Shown: piece after piece, positions 8,708-17,566 of the stretch
Numbering within the stretch: position 1 is the first letter of the stretch
How the letters are laid out: every line of letters begins with the position of its first letter
DNA from: Labilibacter sediminis
GTDB taxonomy: Bacteria > Bacteroidota > Bacteroidia > Bacteroidales > Marinilabiliaceae
DNA: 64,000 nucleotides
NCBI RefSeq assembly: GCF_005877885.1
Contig: NZ_VCHY01000013.1
Span: 62,001-126,000, forward strand
Reading direction: 5' to 3'
The notes under the pieces: generated by a model
The model's database searches: none
The model's input: only the letters and a program-made list of their open reading frames with translations
Told to the model about the DNA's origin: nothing
Made by a program: the position numbers and the translations under genes

Positions 8708-11700
8708 TTATACTTCCAATACTAAACCGTTCTTCATCCTCTTTGTATTTTTCATCTAAATCAGTATTGGTGATATAGGCTTTTCTATTTTGAGGATCGC
8801 TCAAAAAGCTTGTAAGCAACTCGTTTTGTTCGATAAGCTTATCAACTCGCTCCAGTAGAGCACTATTATCATTACTAGGAACATTGATAACAGGAGCAGC
8901 TGCACCATTACTAAATCCACCATTTGCATAGGCTGGCACCTCTTGCATGGCTGCAAAAGCAGGAGTTACACCACCAAACATACTTGCCGGTGCTTTACCT
9001 TGACGAACAGCCTCCAAAGCGGCAATTACAGGACCGGTATATGGATCGTTTACCATGCTATTACTGGCAATCCATTCAGTTCCTTCCTCTCCAGCGCGAT
9101 AAATACGATCGCCATTGGTAAAACCTCCTGTAGCATAAGCCGGTAATGGAGCACTGGCAATAGCTGCTATTTGCAAAGCCCCTGCAACTCCAGCTACTAT
9201 TGACAATGGAATATTTGGCAAGGCCTCTGCTATAGCTGCAGCTGTATTAATGGTAGCTTCAAATATCCGTAATGCCTTATCTCTCTTGGCTTGTTTTATG
9301 GCTATTTCTTCCTTCTTTTTATCTAAATCAGCATCAAGTTTAGCCGTACGTGCATTATATTGTTCCTGGCTTATTATACCCTTATTCAGTTGATCATTGA
9401 GTAGATCTTTTTTCTTTTGGGTATTCTTTTCGTAAGCCTGAAGCTGCTTATTTTCTTTGTTATTCTGAATTTGGTTGATACTGCTCCAGGCCTGCCCAAT
9501 CATATCTAAGGCCACCATAACCTTATCAAAGCTAGTCATCAGTTCATCCCAATCATCTTGAGTCATCCCAAAGATATCGCGAGGCTCTTCGCTATTACGA
9601 ATAAGTTCTAGCTCATCCTGCATCATTTGGTAATACTCGAGTGTTGCCAAACCATTTTCTTCAGCAAGTTTTAAAAGCTCTTCATATTGCTTTATTTTTG
9701 CTTGCTTTTCTCGCTCAAAGTCACTCCTGTACATTTGAGCAAGCTCCTCCTCTATCTCTCTTTTTAATTCGGCTTGCTTTTTGTTATGCTCTGCCTGCTT
9801 AGCCTCTATTTCCTTATTCTGAAGATCAACCAGCTCTGTGGTATCTATGCCATACTCAACAGCGACATTGTATAAATCGGCATATTTATCCTTGATGGCT
9901 TGCAACTCCTTGGCTTCATCACTAAGTGTATCAAGGTGTAGCTGTCGTCGAATTCTTAAAGTAGCATCAGCTAATTTCTTTTCGGCCTGTTCTTTTTTGT
10001 TGGCCAAATCTTTGACTTTCTTTTCAGCATCTTTATCATCCCCTGCAGTAGAGACTGAAGGCGCAAACTTATCCATCTCTTTTTGTACTGCAGCTATTTT
10101 TTTCTGAATACGCACATAATCTTCTCCGCCTCTAGCTGCATGTTTTAGAGCCACTTGATAATTACCTAATTTCTCCTCCAGATTGGCTAGTGTTTCTATT
10201 CCAATATCATCTCCTAACTGTTCAGCATCCATTATTTCAGTAAGACCATTGTACTGATTTTGTAAAGAAGCATAAGTTTGTTGAAGTTGTTTTAATTGAT
10301 CATCATATTCTTTAACAGCTTCTGTTGCATTTTCATTTTCCCAACTTTTCGCCATTTCTTCAACAGCTCTGGATATATAGGGGTTTGAAGAAAAATCAGC
10401 CATTTTTTCAAGAAAACTTTTTTGAATTTTCTGAAAACTATTTAATTCCCTATTTGAATTGTATAGACTTTCTCGTTTTTGTTTTTGTAGCTGGAGTTCA
10501 GCCATAGCCTGCTGTAACGTAAGCTTTGTTTTCTCCCTCAGGTCATTTTTCTCTTGAATACTTAACCTACTAATATTTTCTATTTGCTTACTAATTTCAT
10601 CATACGACTCCTTAAGGTTATTATTTGCTTTTGATAGCTTTTCTGTTGCGCTTCTTTTTTCTTTTTCTCTCTGTATTGCATTAGCATTATACCTATCGTA
10701 TGTTTTTAAGGCAAGATACAAAGCAGTTAAGCTTGCAATTATAATTCCTAAAGGATTGGCACTCATTGCAACCCCCATTTGCTTCATGCTCACCATCCAA
10801 CGCTTTTGTGCCATCGTTGCCTTTCCTGTTACTGCAATCCATGCTTTTAAACCCAATACATGCGCAGCCCTTAAAGTCATTTGTCCTTTTTCAATAACCA
10901 TGGATGCTAGTCGAATCGCCTTATCTTTTGTCTGCAGCGCAATCGATGTAATCAATCCAGCATTATAAGCCAATAATGCCCCTGTTAAGGCAATCAATAA
11001 AGTCTTATTTTCCTTGATAATCTGAGGGAGCTTAATGGCAACTTTTAGTAATGTAGAGAATCCTAATATTGATTTAGTCATTGCCGGACTTAGCTTCTCT
11101 CCCAGCTCAATGGCCAATAGCTGAACTCTGTTTTTAGCCTGAGCCAATTCTGCAGCTCTGTTATTGGTATTTTTACGCGCTTGTTCTGTGGCAATATCGG
11201 TACCTGTTACAGCTTCGGTGTACCTATTCATTTCTGTACGAGCTTGTACCAATACTTCAACCATTTTGGCATGTTCCTCACCAAATATAGAGGTTGCACT
11301 TTCTCCCTTTTTAAAGCGAGCTTCTAACTCTAGCAAGGCCTGATTAACATCAAAAACTCCATCCTTATAACCAATTTGCTTGCCCTTCATTTTAAGCAGA
11401 ACTTTATCCAGGCTATTACCTGCAATCTCTGCTTTTTTGAATTTTGGAGCAACTGCCTCAATCATTCCCACAGCCTGCTCTACATCACCTCCCATAAGGG
11501 CAAAGGTGGTACCCATTTTTTCAATGGCCTGTGATAGATAAGGAACATTGGCGGCACCTTCTTTGGAACCGGCTGCTAGAATATTTATGACTCTTTCACT
11601 ATCATCTGCAGATAGATTAAACTGATTCATGGTATTGGTGAGGGCCTCTGTTGCTGGAGCTAATTTGCTTTTTGCAGCCTCAGATAAGATGATGGCATTT

Positions 11701-12266
11701 TCCGTTACCTGTGCAAGAGCTTCTTTATTTTTGAGCAGTTCCGGACGTTGGGATCCTACCATAGTATAGGCATCCAAAATATCACTTGCACCTTGTTTTA
11801 TCTTGATTCCTGCCTCCGTGACTTTTACACTGGATTTTTTGGCTTGCTCTCCTAGCCATTCCAACTGATCTCCTTCTAATCCTGTTAAGGCACTCAGGTT
11901 ATCCAAACGTTCTTCAAAAGTATTGAAGGCATCTGCAGCTTTACGAAAACCAAACACCACACCGGTAAGCGAAGCTATACCGGCACTGATCATTCCAAAA
12001 TACTGATTGAATTTATTGGCAGCTCCGGAGAGGGATCCCCAACCTGTAGCCGTAGAGTAAAGTTGTTGTTTATGCTGTTTGAGTACAGCATTTAAGGCTT
12101 GTATTTTCTTGCCTGTAGCAACATACTTGTCACTGCCAATGGTCATTTTACTTTGGGCAAAAATGAGTTTTTGCATCTCTCCCCGGATGCTCTTTACATC
12201 ATTCTTAACCTCTTTACCATTGATATAGAGGTTTATTCGCCTTGTGTATGTGGAGTTTTGTGCCAT
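8703..12266 (-). CDS. Phage tail tape measure protein
   Basis: At 1187 residues this is the longest phage protein. An N-terminal helical region is followed by a TP901-type tape-measure core (about 110-400, with LSALTGLEGDQLEWLGEQAKK-like and ITEKMGTTFALMGG-like phrases). Hydrophobic segments lie near 410-440 and 505-520, then long coiled coil from about 535 to 1000, and a C-terminal Ala-rich segment ending in YATGGFTNGDRIYRAGEEG, typical of tape measures. It sets tail length and is injected with the DNA. If 1.5 angstrom per residue applies, the tail would be roughly 0.18 micrometres (inference). A hairpin abuts its start codon. Confidence 0.93.
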   Translation of the reverse strand: MAQNSTYTRRINLYINGKEVKNDVKSIRGEMQKLIFAQSKMTIGSDKYVATGKKIQALNAVLKQHKQQLYSTATGWGSLSGAANKFNQYFGMISAGIASLTGVVFGFRKAADAFNTFEERLDNLSALTGLEGDQLEWLGEQAKKSSVKVTEAGIKIKQGASDILDAYTMVGSQRPELLKNKEALAQVTENAIILSEAAKSKLAPATEALTNTMNQFNLSADDSERVINILAAGSKEGAANVPYLSQAIEKMGTTFALMGGDVEQAVGMIEAVAPKFKKAEIAGNSLDKVLLKMKGKQIGYKDGVFDVNQALLELEARFKKGESATSIFGEEHAKMVEVLVQARTEMNRYTEAVTGTDIATEQARKNTNNRAAELAQAKNRVQLLAIELGEKLSPAMTKSILGFSTLLKVAIKLPQIIKENKTLLIALTGALLAYNAGLITSIALQTKDKAIRLASMVIEKGQMTLRAAHVLGLKAWIAVTGKATMAQKRWMVSMKQMGVAMSANPLGIIIASLTALYLALKTYDRYNANAIQREKEKRSATEKLSKANNNLKESYDEISKQIENISRLSIQEKNDLREKTKLTLQQAMAELQLQKQKRESLYNSNRELNSFQKIQKSFLEKMADFSSNPYISRAVEEMAKSWENENATEAVKEYDDQLKQLQQTYASLQNQYNGLTEIMDAEQLGDDIGIETLANLEEKLGNYQVALKHAARGGEDYVRIQKKIAAVQKEMDKFAPSVSTAGDDKDAEKKVKDLANKKEQAEKKLADATLRIRRQLHLDTLSDEAKELQAIKDKYADLYNVAVEYGIDTTELVDLQNKEIEAKQAEHNKKQAELKREIEEELAQMYRSDFEREKQAKIKQYEELLKLAEENGLATLEYYQMMQDELELIRNSEEPRDIFGMTQDDWDELMTSFDKVMVALDMIGQAWSSINQIQNNKENKQLQAYEKNTQKKKDLLNDQLNKGIISQEQYNARTAKLDADLDKKKEEIAIKQAKRDKALRIFEATINTAAAIAEALPNIPLSIVAGVAGALQIAAIASAPLPAYATGGFTNGDRIYRAGEEGTEWIASNSMVNDPYTGPVIAALEAVRQGKAPASMFGGVTPAFAAMQEVPAYANGGFSNGAAAPVINVPSNDNSALLERVDKLIEQNELLTSFLSDPQNRKAYITNTDLDEKYKEDEERFSIGSIR

Positions 12267-12288
12267 CGCCTAAATGTCATTTTAGGCG
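12267..12288 (-). promoter_or_regulatory. Hairpin directly abutting the tape-measure start codon
   Basis: A perfect 8-bp stem CGCCTAAA / TTTAGGCG with a 6-nt loop ends at the base before the ATG. It would occupy the ribosome standby region and could throttle translation of the tape measure. Confidence 0.5.
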
Positions 12289-12322
12289 AATTTGGGGGGC
12301 TTAAATGACTAGAAAAAGGACA

Positions 12323-12335
12323 GCCGTGCGACGGC
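12323..12335 (+). repeat. TGCGA-loop mini-hairpin 1
   Basis: Stem GCCG / CGGC, loop TGCGA, tail AGCG. It is preceded by AAAAAGGACA, as are copies 6, 7 and 9. Confidence 0.6.
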
Positions 12336-12352
12336 AGCGTAGTATATTCGTT

Positions 12353-12365
12353 GCCATCGCATGGC
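12353..12365 (-). repeat. TGCGA-loop mini-hairpin 2
   Basis: On the minus strand: stem GCCA / TGGC, loop TGCGA, tail AACG. It is opposed to copy 1, 17 bases away, and touches the stop codon of the 12365-12802 gene. Confidence 0.6.
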
Positions 12366-12802
12366 TAGTGAATCTTCATTCCTGCTGCGTTGACAGCAGC
12401 TTCATCGGCTTTGTGATCGGCAACGATATCGGCTAGTTTTGGGATTTGTTTTTCGAGAGTGGAGTTAAACCAGTCTTGAGATTGGCGGTTTATTGGTCCA
12501 TCGAGGGGTTTAATGACTTTGTTGTTTTTAACACCTCGTACAACTTTACCTGCAGACATGACATGGCCACGACCAACTCCTTTATGAAAGAAAACACCAT
12601 GGCGTGGGAATTTATAGCCTACATAATCCACTTCGCCCATATCCTTATGAATATTGGAGCGTAGGCTTGCTGCTAAAACACCGTTTCCGGAGGTAGCTGA
12701 ACCTTGAATATCACGTTTAAGTATTGAACGCACACGGTACACCCATTGGCTTACATCTTTATTGTAAGACTCTGTATCTGCTATTATTTTATCAACATCC
12801 AT
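12365..12802 (-). CDS. Phage protein, possible tail-completion (HK97 gp10-like)
   Basis: It encodes 145 residues and sits between the large tail protein (12866-15019) and the tape measure. A helical N-terminus is followed by RHGVFFHKGVGRGHVMSAGKVVRGVKN and a basic, helical C-terminus. The size, the central HGxFxHKGVGRGH phrase and the location resemble gp10-like tail-completion proteins that close the tail at the head end, but the similarity is weak by eye. TGCGA hairpins stand on both sides (12849 and 12323-12365), so the gene looks like a separately exchangeable module. Confidence 0.6.
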   Translation of the reverse strand: MDVDKIIADTESYNKDVSQWVYRVRSILKRDIQGSATSGNGVLAASLRSNIHKDMGEVDYVGYKFPRHGVFFHKGVGRGHVMSAGKVVRGVKNNKVIKPLDGPINRQSQDWFNSTLEKQIPKLADIVADHKADEAAVNAAGMKIH

Positions 12803-12848
12803 GTTCAGTTATCAATTAACAGTTATCAGTAAACATTTCTTATACGTT

Positions 12849-12861
12849 CCGATCGCATCGG
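12849..12861 (-). repeat. TGCGA-loop mini-hairpin 3
   Basis: On the minus strand: stem CCGA / TCGG, loop TGCGA, tail AACG. It lies between the stop of the 717-residue tail protein and the start of the 145-residue gene. Confidence 0.6.
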
Positions 12862-12865
12862 CCGG

Positions 12866-15019
12866 TTACTCGGATTTTTTAACCAGGACTAATTCACTGG
12901 CGGTTATTTTACCGCTGATATCCATTTCTGCAGTAAACTGTTTGGGTAAAGCTTTTACATTGTTGGCCAATACCCAGCGCGGATGGTTGGCTTTTCGCTT
13001 AGGTAAAAACAGACTCTGTATTTCAAGGAGTTTCCATATGTCAATTTTGGTGAGCAACACCTTAAACTCTTCGCTTTTAGCGATAAATGAAAGCCACTCC
13101 TGCCCCAATTGAGGAACAATACCACTGGCTCTATTAAAGTCAATACACAATGGGCCTAGCACCTCATTACCTTCCCGATTGGCAAGTGGTGAAGCATAAG
13201 GCACATCTAAAACACCATACCAATGTAATAACTGAACACCAACATCATCGCTATCTGGTACCTTGTGGGAAACTCCTTTATTTAAAGAGTAAGGAAATAT
13301 CTTATTATCCACTTCCATCGTTGGAACCGGGCACACCTTAATTGATGGTTTTAATTTGGCATCCTTATTTCCATATGATCTATAATTATGCCGGTAAAAC
13401 ATCCACTCCCCTTCGCTTGCTGTTTCATGTGGTAAATCAAATACATATACTGCGTTTGATCCAGAAAGAAAAGCATATGTCTTTTGAAATTGAGGAATCA
13501 AGTCATTATTGTAATCAACATTGTTCAATAACTTCGATTCTTCTATATCATTCAGCTCTTCAACATGCTCCCATTGTAATTGAATGCTATTGGATTCCTC
13601 AGGGATTACTTCTGAAGAATCATAAACAACATGATTGGTAACATCTACATAATTGGTATTTGACAATACGTCCTTTAAGAGCTCTGTTTCAACCACTTTA
13701 TTTTCATCATCAAAAAACACTGCCATAAAAAAGGCGTTACGAAGACTGTTTAATAATGACGAGATTTTAATGTCTGGAATATGATCATTTAAACTAAGCT
13801 TATTTTTATGCACATTTCGCCCTGGAGTATCTACATTTTTATAAATAGTCAAAAGACTACGATCTATCAAATGATCGCTTACCCCATCGCTATCTGTAGA
13901 CATTACCTTTATTGTAATGGTATCATCTAAAGTCAGATCAAAATCTCCAATTAAATATACATAAGGAGGATAACCATCTGAAGTTAAGTAGTCATAAGCT
14001 ACTTCATAAAGTATTTCATCACCTTTAAAAATAGCCGCTTTACCATGTACTGGCTTTGTATGCTTTAAATCTCTCTCCCAACCACCCCAGGGCTGAATTT
14101 TAACATTAATATGGTAATTGGCTGTTTCGCGCACCAGATAAGTACTGCCTAAATAACAATCAAAATTATCTTCAAGTATTATCTGAAAAGGAAACTTTGC
14201 ATAGTAAGTATAAGCATAAAACCGGTTTGAATCAGGATTATCAAGATACCCTCCTTGAGCATTTACTTTGTAGTCTGATAAAAAGTAATCCAGACTTTCA
14301 TTGGAATACAAAAGCAAATCCTTTAAGTATTCTTCCTGAACCAAAGCTCCACTTAACGAGTAAGCTTTACTGGATAATAACTTCTGGATTACCGGAACCA
14401 ATATTGGTAGAGGTACCATACTCTGACCATTGGAAATTTCGTTTGTTACAAAATCTCCATCCACCCAATTATTTATATATCGAAGGTAATCTGTATTAAA
14501 CTCCGGGTGTTCACCCACTAGATGGTCAAATGATTTATCATTGCCATAAAACTGAGGGGCGTAAATAGTCGGGAAACGGTAATCACGCTCTATAGTTCCA
14601 CTATTTACATCTTTGGCGTGTTGCAATACGGCTGCTTCGGTGTGCGGATCTCCTCCTATCCTTTCTTCGGTATAGGGCGCATCTTTAAGGCTCACTCCAT
14701 CAAAGTCAACACAAAAGGAATTGAGAGAAACCGCCACCCTGAAGATTTTATTGGTGGATTTACTGATGACCATTTGTCCGCGACCAATGGGTATACTATG
14801 CAGTGTAATAATGCAGCTGTAATACTTAAATTTATTACGTACTGTAATAAAATTGGCATAGTTAAAGGTTTCCTCGTTGCCCAAAGCAGGAATATCAAAA
14901 TGCCATACCACATCGCCTTTAATCTCATCCACATCAAAGTAAGAGGTGTTCATCTCCAGGCGGATCTTTGTTTTTGGATCCAGTACAAGCGGTGTGTTAT
15001 TTACAAGGATTTGGAGCAT
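12866..15019 (-). CDS. Large phage tail/baseplate structural protein
   Basis: It encodes 717 residues. The N-terminus (LQILVNNTPLVLDPKTKIRLEMNTSYFDVDEIKGDVVWHFDIP) and the following beta-rich sequence are of the type found in tail hub or baseplate proteins of Bacteroidota siphoviruses. No enzymatic motif is seen. It is 2 bases from the preceding 15022-15360 gene. The place between fibre genes and the tape measure supports a distal-tail or hub role. I cannot tell distal-tail from hub. Confidence 0.7.
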   Translation of the reverse strand: MLQILVNNTPLVLDPKTKIRLEMNTSYFDVDEIKGDVVWHFDIPALGNEETFNYANFITVRNKFKYYSCIITLHSIPIGRGQMVISKSTNKIFRVAVSLNSFCVDFDGVSLKDAPYTEERIGGDPHTEAAVLQHAKDVNSGTIERDYRFPTIYAPQFYGNDKSFDHLVGEHPEFNTDYLRYINNWVDGDFVTNEISNGQSMVPLPILVPVIQKLLSSKAYSLSGALVQEEYLKDLLLYSNESLDYFLSDYKVNAQGGYLDNPDSNRFYAYTYYAKFPFQIILEDNFDCYLGSTYLVRETANYHINVKIQPWGGWERDLKHTKPVHGKAAIFKGDEILYEVAYDYLTSDGYPPYVYLIGDFDLTLDDTITIKVMSTDSDGVSDHLIDRSLLTIYKNVDTPGRNVHKNKLSLNDHIPDIKISSLLNSLRNAFFMAVFFDDENKVVETELLKDVLSNTNYVDVTNHVVYDSSEVIPEESNSIQLQWEHVEELNDIEESKLLNNVDYNNDLIPQFQKTYAFLSGSNAVYVFDLPHETASEGEWMFYRHNYRSYGNKDAKLKPSIKVCPVPTMEVDNKIFPYSLNKGVSHKVPDSDDVGVQLLHWYGVLDVPYASPLANREGNEVLGPLCIDFNRASGIVPQLGQEWLSFIAKSEEFKVLLTKIDIWKLLEIQSLFLPKRKANHPRWVLANNVKALPKQFTAEMDISGKITASELVLVKKSE

Positions 15020-15021
15020 TG

Positions 15022-15360
15022 CTAAATGGTTGGAAATTTACTTTCAATGGCTGCCATACATTCGGTTTCTGTCCATGTTGTGGTGCAATCAAATTCGTGC
15101 GGACCAGGACGGAATTGATCAGCGATGGTGATGTATGCTTTTTCTGTCGACCAGTTGTATTCAACATTGGTTATGGTTTTATCCACAGATGTTATATCTG
15201 GTAAGTAAATCCATTCACCTGTTGTAAGATCCTTTTTCCATAACCATGCATCTTCAAAAGAAAATGGATCACTTTCATTGTATACATTCTGGTATGATTC
15301 GAAATCATAACCAAAGGCTATTATTCTGCCCGATTCATCAATATTATATCCAAATATCAT
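15022..15360 (-). CDS. Small tail-fibre-associated protein
   Basis: It encodes 112 acidic, Trp/Tyr-rich residues and overlaps the upstream fibre gene by 4 bases (ATGA), so the two are translationally coupled. Size and position after a fibre gene fit a tail-fibre assembly chaperone or accessory, with phrases such as LWKKDLTTGEWIYLPD near the middle. No family is recognised with certainty. Confidence 0.6.
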   Translation of the reverse strand: MIFGYNIDESGRIIAFGYDFESYQNVYNESDPFSFEDAWLWKKDLTTGEWIYLPDITSVDKTITNVEYNWSTEKAYITIADQFRPGPHEFDCTTTWTETECMAAIESKFPTI

Positions 15361-16688
15361 CGCATTAATTGATTAGAGGTTATTGTCAAAATAAGATTTG
15401 GCAGATCAATGTATCTCTGAATTGAGCCATCTGTCATATCAATAACATGAATGCGTTTTCTACCGTCACCTCCATAACCCAATATTAAACCAAGAGCATT
15501 TTTATTGCTGATTGCCACATCATAAAAGCCAGTATTTCCTGTTGCTCTTTCTGTAATTGTATGAACTACACCACTCGTTAAATCCATATTAACAATGGCG
15601 CAATTACTCCCTGAAGTTGTAGCTGATAGTATTTTTAACAATGGAGTTGAACATATATGTCTTGCATTTACATACCCCCCCAACGCGAGATATTTTTGAA
15701 AATTTCCACTATCATAATACGACCTATAATTATAACCCCCATTATTTGAATTATGAACTGTCTGCTGAAGATGTGCATTGTAAATATGGCCTATTCCTGC
15801 ATAGGAGTGTTTCTTATTATAGGTCCTAACAGTATCATAGTCCCCAAATGCACACAACTTATTCGTATGCTCAATATAACCATGTCTTACATTCTGTGTT
15901 TTTTGAATCGACTTAGATGAAGCAGACAATGACCAAGACATAGTACAAGCTCCAGAGAGAAGATCATAGTAGAAAAAATTATTATTTGTATGAAAGTATA
16001 CTATATCTTTAATGTAATTGTAATATGCAGAATATATACCTGCATTTCCTCCGTTATTACTTAATATCTGTGTATATGAATTTGATGTGACCATATCAGT
16101 ATCTATCACAGAATCATCATCAAGAATGTAACAAGCATAAATATTTGAATTGGAAGTGTTTTTTCCAAGTAATAAAATTTTACTTACTCCATCATTCTTT
16201 ACAAAACACATGGCATTCCATGTGGCACTACTTGGCAATACAGGCAAGGCTATTGTTGCAGAAATTGGGTTTGTTGTCCAAATACCACTCCCTTGATAAT
16301 TAGAATCAAGTAATAAATCTGTATCTAGTTTTTTTACTTCATTATTCACATTATCCAAAGCATATAAATACCTTCCATCATATGCTTCAAAACCGGGAAT
16401 ATTTTGCAAAGATGCGCTGTTGGTAGCTTTCCTTACTTTAAATTTTAAAGATGCACTTAATCCGTTATCAACCTTTACTATTGAGGTTTGTCTAAACCCT
16501 TCATCAATGCTAAAAGGGGTTGTTGTACTTCCTGCAATATCCCATGATTCAACATTTTCTGTAATTACTTCAAATACTTCACCTGTATAACCAATATCTG
16601 TTGTCCAAGTTAATGGAGCATCAACATCAAAGGTTAATTCGTATTCTGCATACCTGCTCTTATGTACAATCTTTTGCATGCTATACAA
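15357..16688 (-). CDS. Predicted beta-propeller-like tail fibre or receptor-binding protein
   Basis: It encodes 443 residues that are rich in Ser, Asn, Tyr and Thr. After a beta-rich N-terminus, several blade-like units repeat the theme of small-residue turns followed by YAxD or HVIDMTDGSI strands (for example DGRYLYALDNVNNEVKKLD, DIVYFHTNN, RIHVIDMTDGSIQRYIDL), as in propellers. It overlaps the preceding gene by 8 bases and the next by 4. This is the best candidate for the host-range determinant; the fold assignment is inference. Confidence 0.6.
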   Translation of the reverse strand: MYSMQKIVHKSRYAEYELTFDVDAPLTWTTDIGYTGEVFEVITENVESWDIAGSTTTPFSIDEGFRQTSIVKVDNGLSASLKFKVRKATNSASLQNIPGFEAYDGRYLYALDNVNNEVKKLDTDLLLDSNYQGSGIWTTNPISATIALPVLPSSATWNAMCFVKNDGVSKILLLGKNTSNSNIYACYILDDDSVIDTDMVTSNSYTQILSNNGGNAGIYSAYYNYIKDIVYFHTNNNFFYYDLLSGACTMSWSLSASSKSIQKTQNVRHGYIEHTNKLCAFGDYDTVRTYNKKHSYAGIGHIYNAHLQQTVHNSNNGGYNYRSYYDSGNFQKYLALGGYVNARHICSTPLLKILSATTSGSNCAIVNMDLTSGVVHTITERATGNTGFYDVAISNKNALGLILGYGGDGRKRIHVIDMTDGSIQRYIDLPNLILTITSNQLMR

Positions 16689-17514
16689 TCTCCCCTCTTA
16701 AAGTTGCTATTTTGTTTAAGGTGTCTCCATAAACTTTTAGATAATCACCTCCGGTAATTGTATCACCCAATGTATAAGCAGAATCATCACTCTTTTTAAG
16801 CGTAATGGTTAATCCGGAAGCAGGAACAACAGAAGTAATCTTAAAGTCTTCATCCATTCCAAGAAAACCATAATCTGTTATGCTTTCAACCAAGAATGTT
16901 TCTTTAATTGTCTTATATACTCCTCCTGAAGAAACAGCATTTGAGCTTCCTTTGGTTGGCACATCATCAATATTAATAGGATCTCCTCCACTCCCTTCAT
17001 CACCAAAGGGAACCAACACCCAACTATTGGCGGGTTGATCTGTGTCCAGGATAACGATGCCGGGTTTTGCTTTTGCGGGACCTGGCCATGCTAGTTCTGC
17101 AGTATCAATATACATATACCAATCGCCTACCTGAGGGCTGTCTGGTTCCGGATCTCCGGAACGTGCTATACCTCGTAAACCTGTGTCGGTAGTTTCTTCG
17201 GTAGGAATTCCTATTTGATTGAGTTTCCAATTGGAACCATCCCAAACAATAAAGGCAGGAAGTGCAGTGACTTCCAATCCTGCACAAAAAGTGTATGTGC
17301 CAACTTCAGAAGCCAGAAAGTAAATAGGATCTGTTTGCGCCCCGGGATTATCACCTGTGGCAATATCACCACCAAAGCCAGTGCCGGTGATTTCAATCAG
17401 GCTATCAATAACCGTATTTAAAACCTCGTTATGATCTTTACCTGAGATCTTATCAGTACCTGTTTTGGTATTGATCTTTCCATTTACATACGCTCTTAGC
17501 TCGATTAGATTCAT
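16681..17514 (-). CDS. Tail fibre protein
   Basis: It encodes 277 residues. The phrase DVPTKGSSNAVSSGGVYKTI near residues 182-201 is a recurrent junction motif of Bacteroidota phage tail fibres. The N-terminal 40 residues (LRAYVNGKINTKTGTDKISGKDHNEVLNTVIDSL) look like a trimerising attachment domain. The rest is beta-rich and Gly/Asp-rich. It is coupled to the propeller-like gene by an 8-base overlap. Paired TGCGA hairpins lie just upstream. Confidence 0.75.
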   Translation of the reverse strand: MNLIELRAYVNGKINTKTGTDKISGKDHNEVLNTVIDSLIEITGTGFGGDIATGDNPGAQTDPIYFLASEVGTYTFCAGLEVTALPAFIVWDGSNWKLNQIGIPTEETTDTGLRGIARSGDPEPDSPQVGDWYMYIDTAELAWPGPAKAKPGIVILDTDQPANSWVLVPFGDEGSGGDPINIDDVPTKGSSNAVSSGGVYKTIKETFLVESITDYGFLGMDEDFKITSVVPASGLTITLKKSDDSAYTLGDTITGGDYLKVYGDTLNKIATLRGEIV

Positions 17515-17536
17515 TCTTTACACTTTTAAATTCGCT

Positions 17537-17566
17537 CCGGTCGCACCGGCGCTCCGATCGCATCGG
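17537..17566 (-). repeat. TGCGA-loop mini-hairpins 4 and 5 in tandem
   Basis: On the minus strand: CCGA-TGCGA-TCGG-AGCG followed directly by CCGG-TGCGA-CCGG-AGCG, at 17554-17566 and 17537-17549. The loop and tail are identical and the stems differ by a compensated pair. Confidence 0.65.
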
